Below, in pieces: positions 23,801-35,800 of a stretch of 64,000 nucleotides of DNA. The number at the start of each line of letters is the position of its first letter. The first letter of the stretch is position 1. The stretch is from Apostichopus californicus (taxonomy: Eukaryota > Echinodermata > Holothuroidea > Aspidochirotida > Stichopodidae). The stretch covers positions 1 through 64,000 of the forward strand of contig JAIPMN010000506.1 in the NCBI GenBank assembly GCA_020650975.1, in the 5' to 3' direction. Position numbers and translations under genes: made by a program. The notes under the pieces were generated by a model. It saw only the letters and a program-made list of their open reading frames with translations, did not search any database and was not told the origin of the DNA.

Positions 23801-26800
23801 GGTGTCGGCTGTGTGCGCTGGTGATGATCATGGTGGTACTGATAATACCAGTGATTCATGCTTATGGTAATGGAAGTTCCTTACACCATCAGAATGTACA
23901 CAAGAAATGTAAATACATGCAACTACATCATGATATAGGGAACGCAGAATTAGGTGCAGTTAATAGCATGGAAGCATTAAAGGGTAACTAGTTGTTATAA
24001 CTGCTAGAAATATATAACTGTATAATGGATACCATACCGTACTTACCATACCATACCATACTTTATTCCACTATTTCTTACCAAGGTGAGCATATTGTAT
24101 TCTTTGTAGCAGGTATTCATCTTGCTCTGTGCTGTGAGGGTAACTGATCAAATGAGCCTGCATCCTCCTACAGTATTCTGACATCTCAGTAAAGGTCATG
24201 ACCTCTCTAGACAGAATGACATCATGAACAAGATCTACCATTAACAACAACAAAAACATGATAAATGATATATACTTACACATAAGAGAGAAACTGGACA
24301 AATTTAAGAAAAGTGTAGATTCCTTCAAGAGATATTTCACTGTCTGAAGTTGATGGCTTAAACAAATTGCTTGAAATTTTCTGTATCTTGTGTCAAAAAA
24401 CCACATTCTCATAGCATTTTTGAAAAGTGAAAAATATGAATGTTTCAAATGTCTTGATGTTATGTGAATGCAGATCTGGCAACAGCAGAGTGAACGATAT
24501 CATTATTATTACTATTATTATTATTATTATTACTATTATTATTATTATCATTATTATTATTACTAAATTATTATTATTATGATATAGCTCGAAGTTTATA
24601 AACATTTTTGATATATGAAAAGTAATATTCTATAATACGTTCGTTTCAAAACGGTAAAATTGTTTAACAACCATTGTATCAAAAAACGAGGGAAAATCAA
24701 TGAAAACCTATATGCCTAAAAAAAATTTAAAAAAAAACCCGATATGATCAGGGCAATTGAGCTGAAAAGCTCTGTGTGTTTCTTCTTACTATTTAAATAC
24801 TATTTCCACGGGAGTAATCCCGATTTTCTACAGAGAAAATTGTACTTGAGAAAATTTTAAATATAAATTGGCATCTTAGGCAAACTTTCCAACTGTGACA
24901 CATTTCCAGTGTAAATCAACAAGAATGTAATCATGATAATCATAAGCAAGTACAACTATTGAAGACAATCTGCCATTGTGCTATCATAGGCCACCCTGTG
25001 TGATACACTTCCTGGAGTAAGGAAGAGTTTAGTTCATGCATTAACACTTTGAGTTAAGTCTGTTTGGGACATTACGATGGTGTTTTCAACTAACAGCTAG
25101 TACGGAACAATTTTGCTCTTCTAAGGTAAGTCTTACACCGACTGCCACTGGAACATCCCAGTGGTTAATCACTAAAACATATTTCTGAGGGAGATTAACC
25201 CGTTTCAAGCCATACTCTAAAACTAATAGTGTCATGGCCGAGTCTGATGATGTTTACATTCCATTTCTGATGGAACCAACAATTATTCATGTTGCTCTCC
25301 CCCAGACAGGTTTCACATTCAATAATTAATATCTACTCACCATTCATGTCCCTATATAAGCCACAGCGAAGCTCATTGCATGCCCTTGTTTCCATAGCAA
25401 CCCCACTGCATGGTACCTGTGGGTCTAAACACTGTCTCTCTCTGGATTGAAACCCTCCCTCACAAGATGTGGAACAGCTTGCCCACTCTAACCAGTTACC
25501 CCATCCTCCAGCTAAGGTTACTTCAGAGGTCATTTGTGGTTCTGTGTACACCCAGAGGCTAGAGGTATAGTCCCAATCGACAACGCACCCATCTACTCGA
25601 AAGCCAATCACATCCTCTGCTTCCTCAGTTCCCGACGCCGAGATGTAGGAAATACCATCCATGTGTCCATCATTACCCACCGTTAAATTGAACAGCAAAT
25701 CATAAAAAGACTCGTCCAATTCAAAATCTGTGACTCCCTCAAAGACAAGATTTGGAATCACGGCTGAAAAGTCATCCTCGGCAGGGAACAATGTTGGTAG
25801 GACAGTAACAATCGGCTCAAACAGAGCCACGAGGGGTAAGATGGTCGCTTGCAGCTGAGGAGGTCCATCCAAGACTGACACCCTCACAACTTCCACCATG
25901 ACATCAATGAATACCATGGATCCTTCATCGTTGAGCCAGCTCTCCAAACTGCTTAAAATTGCTTGAAAGTCTTCGGTGATCAGTTGGGTAGACTGTAATG
26001 GTTGAAATAATATGAATGCTTTGACCAGGTTTTGTACGACGGGCAGGGAATCATTGATTGTGGTGTCCCAAACGGTATCGAGAATTAACTGAGAAAGGCT
26101 GTTGGTTACATTGGTCAATAGGTGGGTGGCCTCACTCATAGCCATGTTCCACAGTTGCCCTTGCAGAAAGCTCTCTTTGGTGCCGGACAAAGACTTAGAA
26201 TTTTGAGCAGAAAGATGTAAACTTGTCAACGTCTGGTACAATGATTCAACACTTCTCAAGTAAACAACATCCTCGGTCTCCAAGTTCGGTGTAAACTCCA
26301 CCAGATCCTGCCTGAGATATTCTTGTCTGTGCTCAAGTTTTGGAAAATCCCCACAAGGGAGGTGATCCGGGTCAGTGAATCCAAAGTGAGATAAACCGTT
26401 ACCTGGGAGAGATAGATATGCAGCAAACAGCTGGGATTTAGGATCCCCAATCCAGGAAGGCGGCATAGCGTCAAAAAAGTTCATAAAAAGAGTGACCTTC
26501 TGATGAATGTTAGAGTCAATAGCTATCTCCTCGAAACGAGACTCATCGGTGATGAAAGAATCCTTGGGACCGATGTTAAGTAAAACTTTCCTATCTTTGG
26601 GTTCCTCTGAGGGAAATTGAAAAGTTTGTAAAAAGAAACTGTCTATGATATTGTCAGCATCAGATGAATGCAATTCACTAGCTGGCAACAGAATGGTGTC
26701 CCTTGTCTTGTGTCCAATCAGCATAAACTGGCGGGTGGTTTCCATGGAAACTACCAAAGGCAAACAAAGTTTGAAATATATCTCCATTGTAGTCTACAAT

Positions 26801-29800
26801 AATCACATTGTTCGTTCATATGGTAATTTTATTTTGATATATATTTTGGCCTGGACAATGAATATTGAATCTTTTCTGAGTTAAGTGTTGGTACTTATCT
26901 TGAACTCATCATCTAGTGTGCTGTGGTACTAATGGATCACATTAGCAATGTTTTTTTCTACTACTGTCTGTATGTGATGGATATGTACAAATCAGGTAAA
27001 TACATTATTGATATACCTTCCTCATCACTTGAGAAATATCACATCTATTGACACTTTTAAGAAGCATTTGAAAACTTATCTTTTTAAGATTGAGTATGGG
27101 CATTAATCTTATTTGTTGTTTTATTCACATTAATGTGCCCATTTTTATATATATTTATATTTTTATGTTCTTTATTGTGGTTTATAACCCTGTCTTATAT
27201 CATTTTTTACTTTTATTGCTGTTGTTATTACTTTTAGGTTTTCTTAAGTTTGGTAATTTTATATTCCAGGTATTGGTTCTTTTGTACAGTGCTCTTGAGC
27301 ATGTGTTTTTTCATGATAACAGCACTTTAATATATGGTATTTATTATTATTTATATAATTATATACTCTTCTCTATACACTACACAGAGACCTATGTAGT
27401 TTTGGGTGACACTGAACACACAGGAACCATACACCACCTACATATTGAATTAGACATCGGTACATCATTTCATTACTACAACAGTTCATACTACATATTC
27501 AATGTCATGCCAAGTTAGAGGTCAAGTAATCAAAGATGACACAATGTCAAGAAGCTTTATATTCATAATATGTAGATAACAAGCACGACTTCAACTGATT
27601 TTTAGCTAATTTAATAATGGTAGGACAAAACCATAACAGAATGTTTCTAAAGCATACTTAATACAGGTCTGTGTTTATTTTAAAGAGTCTGTAAATGGAC
27701 GTCTGGTATTTAAACAGCAGTATAGCTTTGCATAGTTTTAAACTTCCAATTAGGATTGCTATCTTAAAGCAAGGAGACCATCTTTATAGTCCCAGTTACT
27801 GGTGTGAGTGAAAACATGATCGTACCATAACGTGGAGGTTCTGTTGCAAAGGCAATAGCACTTGTAGGGGAAAAGTCAACAGCGGGAACTGTAATGAGAA
27901 CAGAAACAACTAAAAAATAAAACAAATACTTTGTAACAAACAAAATCAAGAGTAAGGAAGGGAACAGTAGAGGAAGGAACAGTAAGGAAGGGAAGAGTAA
28001 GGTAGGGATTAGCAAGGAAGGGAAGGAAAAAGAAGGGAAGGGTAGGGAATGAAGGGAAGGGATCAGTAAGGAAGGGATCAGTAAGGAAGGGATGGATAAG
28101 GAAGGGAAGCATAAGGTAGGGATTAGCAAGGAAGGGAAGGATAAAGAAGGGAAGGATAAAGAAAGGAGCCGTAAGGAAGGAACAGTAAGGAAGGGAAGAG
28201 TAAGGTAGGGATTAGCAAGGAAGGGAAGGATAAAGGAGGGAAGGGTAGGGAATGAAGGGAAGGGATCAGTAAGGAAGGGATCAGTAAGGAAGGGATGGAT
28301 GGATAAGGAAGGGAAGCATAAGGGAGGGAAGGATAAGGAGAGGGAAGGAAGGAAATGGAAAGGATGGGAAAGGTAACTTGAGGAAAGGAAGGGTAGGGAA
28401 GGAAGGGAAGGGTTAGGAAGGGAAGGATAAGGAAGGGAACCGTAAGGTAGGGAAGGATAAGGAGCTAAGAGTAAGAGACTAGTAAGGGAAGGAAGAGTAA
28501 GGATGGGAATGGTAAGGAAGGGAAGGGAAGGATAAGGATCTAAGAGTGAGGGATTAGTAAGGTAAGGAAGGATAAGGATGGGAATGGTAAGGAAGGGAAG
28601 GAAAGGATAGGGAAGGGCAAAGCAAGGAAGGGAAGGATAATTAATAGAAAAACAGTCCTCAAATTCACTCAAGCATTAATAAGTTTTTACTTGATAGCAT
28701 AAACTACCCCAAGTACTGCAATTAGAATTCATCCTTGAGTCCACCTAATTAATTGATTAGCCACCATATGATTGTAACCACAAGGGCTTTTATGGCTGGC
28801 ACTACTCTCCTGTGTGAAGACAAATTTGGCTTGACCACTGAAATAGAACACTGTGTGGTTAATCATGAATTTGTACAGGGGAGCATTCAGTATGGTTAGC
28901 ATTAGGAACTCTGTAGATATTCAATCAACCCTGTTTTTGGCCAAAAACAGGGACTTGGGTGGTATTTGCTATAGGCAGGGAAGATCATAATGGATAAGGA
29001 AGGGAAGGATAAGGAAGGGGAGGGTATGGAAGGGATGGTAAGGAAGGAAAGGGTAAAGAAGGGGAGGGTAAGGAAGGAATGATAAGGAAGAGAAGAGTAT
29101 GGAATGAGTATAAATGGGAGGTTAAGGGGAGGGAAGGAAAGGGTAAAGAATGGAAGGATAATTCAGGATAGGGTATGGAAGGGTAAGGTAAGGTAAGGAT
29201 GGGGAGGGTAAAGAAGGGCGGTTAAGGATGACTAGGGTAAGGCAGGGACGGTACGGATTGGGAGAGTAAGGCAGGGAAGGATAACGAAGCGGAGAGTAAG
29301 GCAGGGTAAGGTATGGAAGGGGAGGATAATGATGGGGAGAATAAAAAAGGGACAGTTAGGAAGGGGATATTTAGGAAGGGGAGAGTAAGGAAGGGGAAGG
29401 TAAGGAAAAGAAGCATAAGGCATGGTAGAGTATGAAGGGAAGGATCAGGAAGGGAGTGTTTAGGAAGGAAAAATGGTAAGACAGAATAAAGAATGAAAGG
29501 AGAGGGTAAGGTTTGGGAGGGAAATGAAAGGAGGCTAAGGAAGGGGAAGATGAGGAAGTGAAAGGGAAGGAAGCAATGGATAAGGAAGGGAAGGGAGGAT
29601 AAGGAAATAGAAGGTTAGGAAGGCGAGGATCAAGCAGGGATGGGTAAGGAAGCAGGCAAGGGAGGGAAGGGTAAGGAAGGGAAGGGTAAGTAAGGGAAGG
29701 GTAAGGAAGAAGGAGGTGGGAAGGTTGGAGAAGAAGAATATCCCGCCCTTTTTCACTACCTAGCTTTAGCAAATCAGTAACAGTACAGCCAATGTCCATT

Positions 29801-32800
29801 TGGTGTGAATAATTGTCTAACTCACAGCTTATTAATTGATTAATCAATGCTACTGTTCATCCTCAGTGTCAATAATTGTTCAAAGATGATTAATTGATTT
29901 GATCATCAGGGATATACAAACTCCACCCCACCAATCCTCCCAGAAAATCTCACAACATTGTACCTTATTATTAGTGTCACTTATGACTATTGACATTTTA
30001 TGTCAGGGTATACTATAGTGGCATGAGTAGATTCAAATTTGAATCTAGCAGTAATACTCCTGCCAGAAATGTAATATTGGCTAGTAGATTTTACATGATT
30101 TTGGTTCATACGAGACTCTGACCTGTGCTGATGGTCTTCAAATAAGCAGGGTCTTGCATAGGATCATATTCCATCTCAAAGTCATCTGCCATGAACGCAG
30201 TGTACCTTTCTGTATCCGTGGCTCCGAGACAGCCCTGAGAGTAAAAGTACACAGCAAAGCAATGATGCAGTGAATATCACCAAATCAGCAACCACTGCTA
30301 GATATATGATTAGTACAACAATAACAATACGCGGTAGATTCGTTTACAAAGACTTACAACTTTGGAAGCCTTTTAAATTGAAAGTTTATGGCACATATGT
30401 TACATGTTGCACACAGCACTTTGTCATGAAGACATGTCATGATAACTGGTGGTATTTCCGACTCCTAGATGGATTTCTGACTCCTAGAGGGGTTTTTTCG
30501 ATTCCTTGATGAGTTTCTCTAAAATTGAAATAATTGCATAATGGGCAGACACCCTACCAACATTCCTCTCTCTCTCACACTTTTACCGCCAAGCACTTAC
30601 CTGTGTTGATTCTGAGTGACCTTCACCTATGCAGACCATGAAAAGATCTAACTCTAACATGTACCGATCACGGAGAAAAGCTGGAGAGATGTTGACTTCC
30701 AATGTTACATTTTCCATGTGCTTGACCCCTGACCCTCCTCGCAGATCTTCCCCTTTGTCATTTGTCATTTCTACTACTGATACCTGTATAAATGAGATAG
30801 TTTAAAGTGCTACATGAAATCAAACTACAGATACCTGTATAAATGAGATAGTTTGAAGTGCTACATTGAAGCAAACTAGACTGATATCTGTATAAATGAG
30901 ATAGTCTAGAGCGTTATAGGAAAGCAAACTACAGTTACCTGTAAAGATGAGATAGTTTAAGGTGCTACATGAAAGCAAACTACTGATATCTGTATACATG
31001 AGATAGTTTAAGGTGCTACATGGAAGCAAACTAGACTGATATCTGTATAAATGAGATAGTCTAGAGCGTTACAGGAAAGCAAACTCTGTTCAAGCGTGTC
31101 AACTTTTTTGTCTCTATTTTCAGATAACTTAAACTTTCATCTGTATACAAATGGACCTATATCTTGAATCCTTCATGATATCTTTACAATACAGCGTTAA
31201 TGAATAGTGTATCTGGTATCTGTTCTCATTCATGACTGGAAGATGTGAAATTCCTGATTTATAGATCATTGTAACAGCCCCTCCTTGCTCTCCACAACTC
31301 CCCCCTCCCTCCTTCCACCCCTTACCCTCAATTTTAATACATAAAAGTTTGATAGCCTGGCATTTCCATCCTAGCAGGTTGTTCTTCAGAACCAGTTCAC
31401 CTCTGAAGATCCAGCTAGGATTGAGCCTTTTAATTTTATATTATTTACCTATGACTAAGCTGTTCATTGTGCATGTAATTACTGAAAATATATCAATGAT
31501 AATGATAATTTGGATGATACGGAGAATAGTATGTTAGGCTGTAACAAGGTCCAAATGCAGTCATCTCAGGATACCGAGCACTTTGTATTGGTACCCTCTG
31601 AGGATGCTAATCATTTTAAAACATTTTATTTTGTTACCACCAAAGAAAAGTTATGAAATGATTTTTGTTCAATAAAAAAACAAATGAAACAAAGAAACAC
31701 ACCGTAACAACATCCATGTCTTCGTCCACAACATCCACGACAGTTTGTAGAGTCACATCTGCGCTAACATTCCAGAGTGGGAGACCATGTGGAGTACAAC
31801 CTGATAATAATCATAATAATAATAATATTAGGCATTTAGCTATGCTATTCATGGTAAACCATATCACAGCGCTTACAGACATTATATTACCCCTGGTCAA
31901 TGATAACCTGTCCCAGAGACAATCCCTCCAGTCGGCAGCAGTTATATACTGCGCCCAATGACAAGTTACCTCACAGGTACCCATTTAACCCCTGGGTGGA
32001 GAGAGCAAGTGAGATAAAGCATCTTGCCCAAGGACACAACGTAATGAACTAGGCAGGAATTGAACCAGCAATCCTTGGACCACGAGTCCGACGCCTTAGC
32101 CAATTGACCACCACGCTCTCCTGATCAGACAATATGTACATGATCTTCAGTGACTACTACTATAAGCAAACTATATTTGGAAAGTTGCAGCTTGACATCA
32201 TCATTACATTACCATCTAATTATGATTAAGTATTCATGCCAATATGTTTCTGGATATAGAATTTAAATTGGGACTTAGTACCTCGATCTTGCATACGAAT
32301 ATTCTTATATCTATCCAAGTAGGACTATGGAAGTTAATTGTGACTTGGGTACCCGATCTTGAGTATCAATATTCTTATGTCATCAAGTATGCCTAAGGAA
32401 GTTAATTGTGACTAATTAGTACCCAATCTTGAGTACGAATATTCTTATGCCAATCAAGTATGCCTATGGAAGTTAAATCATAATAATAATAATAATAATA
32501 AATGCAAATTTATATAGCGCTTTTTTGTTTTGAGTCTGTTTTTGAAAATGTTAACGTTGGGTGCCGACTTGATGTGCAGTGGAAGTGAGTTCCAAAGAGT
32601 AGGAGCGGCATTAGAAAACGATCGTTGACCAAATGACTTTAGCTTCCACTTAAGTACATGGAGCAGTAGCTGATTTGAGGATCGGAGAGAGCGGGTGGTG
32701 GTCTTCCGACTGATCATGCTACTCATGTATTCTGGTGCTAATCCATGCAGGTCTTTATATGTGAGCAGGAATTGTGACTTAGTACCAGATCTTGAGTAAG

Positions 32801-35800
32801 AATATTCTAATATCAATCAAGTATGGTGATTTACTGTCACTGGTGTTGTTATAGCAGCTTACAGTGGAGGCAGCTACAGAGTACATCTATAATAAACACT
32901 ATTGACAAACAGGGCATGAAAGAGGCTGAGATAGTTGCATACATGTAAACTAGACAAAAAAAGAGTATTCTCAGGATTATGGTTGGTATAGTTACTGCAC
33001 CTTTCAGTCACCTCCAATTTCATCAACATTGTGGTAATAGAACAGCATGTCAGCCTTTAATCCAAGCACATTAGCTATTACTCCAGTCTCTGACTTTGAT
33101 TGGCTGATGCTAGTTATACATACAGAGTGACAGTCTCCTATTAACCAACATAAACCATATGTTAAATGAGCCTTTGGGTGAGCAATCTTTCCTAATTTCT
33201 ATCATATCAACACTAAAAGTCAGAAGAGAATACCTCCATGTGGAATCAAATCTTCACAGTAGAATGCATCGTACTGAAATTTAAACTCTCCACTGGCATC
33301 CATGGGTTTCTCTTCACTGAGTAATGTCATGTTCAGCTCCAATATAAATTCAAACTCCCACTTCTGACGACAATAGCCCACCTTCTGATAACTGCATCCT
33401 GGGGTATCCTCAATTATTGTAGGTGGCTGAAAAGACATGTACACAAAAGAAGAATATTACCGGAAATTACAGCAACTGTAAAACTGCTCCTGAATGTGTG
33501 AGAGAAAACTTTCCAGATGTAACTGAATTTACTGAAAAATATGAGATAAAATATGAAATGAATGACCTCCTTCCTTATAATAACTTGTATTGAGCTTAAA
33601 AATCTACATTTCAGCTAATTATGCACAATTGAAACATATTCCCCACTTTCCATTCCTCTGTTCCAATCTCCCCTTATATTGACCTCCATGCCTTTTCCAG
33701 GCACAAATCCTTGGGGGGGGGGGGGGGGGATNNNNNNNNNNGGATGAGGGTGCCCACCATTAACCCACACACAAACACAAAATTTAAAAACAGTTACTTG
33801 AACAGTCTTGTGTGTAGACCGAGCTTATTATAGACAAAATATGTGACCTAATTATGCCTCAGAATACACCTTTTCAGGTCTTAATTTAATTTTTTCAAGC
33901 AACAAAAGTAAAAAAATGCAAATCCAGTATGTATTAATAAGGTGCAAGTATTAAGCAGGCCACAATATGCCTCTATTAGGAGCAAGTATGCAGGCCACAG
34001 TATGCCTTTAATTAACTTCTATCATACTTGTATTTTCTGAAGGAAATCATTCAGTGTAGATGATATTTAGTATTCTTCGATTGTTAGATGCATATCCTGT
34101 CAGTCATGCTCTTTCAACCAATGGATCCTGGCCAGTCCTGCATCTATCTAACTTTGGTCATTACAATCTGATTTCTGATAATATTTGGTACCTTTGTTGA
34201 AACTCCAGACCAAACTCAGAAAGCGACTTTCAGAAGCTAGGGATAATAATTGTAATTGCCACTCACGTATCGAAGTATTTCTGTCATACTGTTTCCAGCC
34301 ATCTCAGCTTCGTACGTCATAAAATCCTCCCCCATGAAGACAAGGAGGGAAGTGTTAGCGACTGGGGTATAGGTAGAAATACCCATCTCCAGATGAGTTC
34401 TGCTCGGGTCTGCGGTACCGTCCTCTGTGACATACGGCTCAACGATGGCAAAGTCAAACTCCACAATTACTCGTCCGACTGTCACTATCATCTTGGGTGT
34501 ATAAATGGACTGAGAGGCAATAACAAAACTGAAAACGAGATTGTGTATATAAAAATTGAATAGAAGGCAGATGTGTACAAGTTACTTCAATTCATGGTAT
34601 AAAATGTTAGGTGAGTTATTTTGATGCAATATAGCAGTGTTAAGAACATTCCCAAATTGATGAATCTGTAGATGACTGAATTCAACGGGGACATAAACCC
34701 ACACCCGCAAGGTCATCTTGAGATAGGACTTTACTGATGGTTATTACTATATCAGTACGTGTTAACACAACAAATCTTAACATAAAAAACATTTACAGAA
34801 AACAGCAACTTGGTTTTTCAATGAAGAAATCAACTGAAATCAAGGTCACCAATAAAACGTTCTCAATACAAACTGCCCCAACATAATCGATTAAACAAAG
34901 TTAATATTATATGAAAGACTGATGAAGATTAATTCCGTGCAATATAATAATATGAAAGATGTTCAAGAATATTTCGGTGCAGACTTACTTTAAGATTGCA
35001 ATCCGTGATAAAGTCCAGGCAAGTTTAATATTAGTCTGTACATACGCTATGATACTATCAGGTCCATCATCCTCTGTGACTGGCAGGGGTCTGACATTGG
35101 TAGCGTACATGACTGTTGTGTATGTTATGTCGGTGGTATGAATGACATACTGCCAGACCATAGAGCCATCACTCCTAAGACACTCCAGCCACCTGCCCAG
35201 GGTTCCTTCGTACGACATCTGTGGTATTAATGTTAAAAATACTATTAAAAAAAATTAACTTTGCTAGACCACTATCTACTAAAGAATAAAATATGTCCAC
35301 ATTGGTCGCAGAGTTTGTCTGTTGGAAATTTCTTCTAAAAGATTACATTCTTGCATATACTGTTCAAAAATTAATGTAAAATTAGTACTTTCCAAAGTAC
35401 TAATTTTACATTAATTAGTGATCACTAGTTTTCCCACAAGTCTATAGGATTCCACTTACTTTGAATCTACTGCCTTCTTTTACATGTTGACTGCAGTGTT
35501 TCTGCAGTTTTCCATATTTAAGCACGAACCTAAAGTAGGAATGCTGCAAATTTATTGGCTAAGAACCCAAGTCCATCTTATCCTTCCATGTAAATTAAAA
35601 ACTATTTAAGCATGAACCTAAAGTAGGAACACTGCAAACTTATTGTCTAAGAACCCAAGTCCATCTTATCCTTCCATGTAAATTAAAAACTATTTAAGCA
35701 TGAACCTAAAGTAGGAATGCTGCAAACTTTAATATTGGCTAAGAACCCAAGTCCATCTTATCCGTCCATGTAAATTAAAAAACTATTTAAGCATGAACCT

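Larger units (their letters stand above)
21343..24234 (-). other. C-type-lectin-like domain over three exons
   Basis: Exons 24082-24234, 21585-21633 and 21343-21404 join with matching phases (2/1, 2/2, 1/1). They read LSREVMTFTEMSEYCRRMQAHLISYPHSTEQDEYLLQRIQYAHL, then DHIWISSQSTSSCRLLRK, then TGELISAVCTGLFHGFCIK. This follows the lectin-fold order: MTF.E..EYCR..AHLISY, a central IWI where WIG is usual, then C...C....GFCIK. The calcium and sugar-binding EPN/QPD and WND motifs are absent, so this is probably a protein-binding C-type-lectin-like domain. The 2.4 kb intron after the first exon holds two minisatellite blocks. Confidence 0.8.

Noticed and set aside
27764-28672. 302-codon Pro/Leu/Ser open frame on the minus strand
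   Set aside because: Made by the polypyrimidine repeat. Only the first 63 bases near 27826-27888 behave as a real exon.
34989-35042. Extending exon 35042-35218 to the stronger-looking donor after 34989
   Set aside because: It leaves two bases that do not match the phase of the next exon; the donor after 35042 fits. Kept as an alternative.
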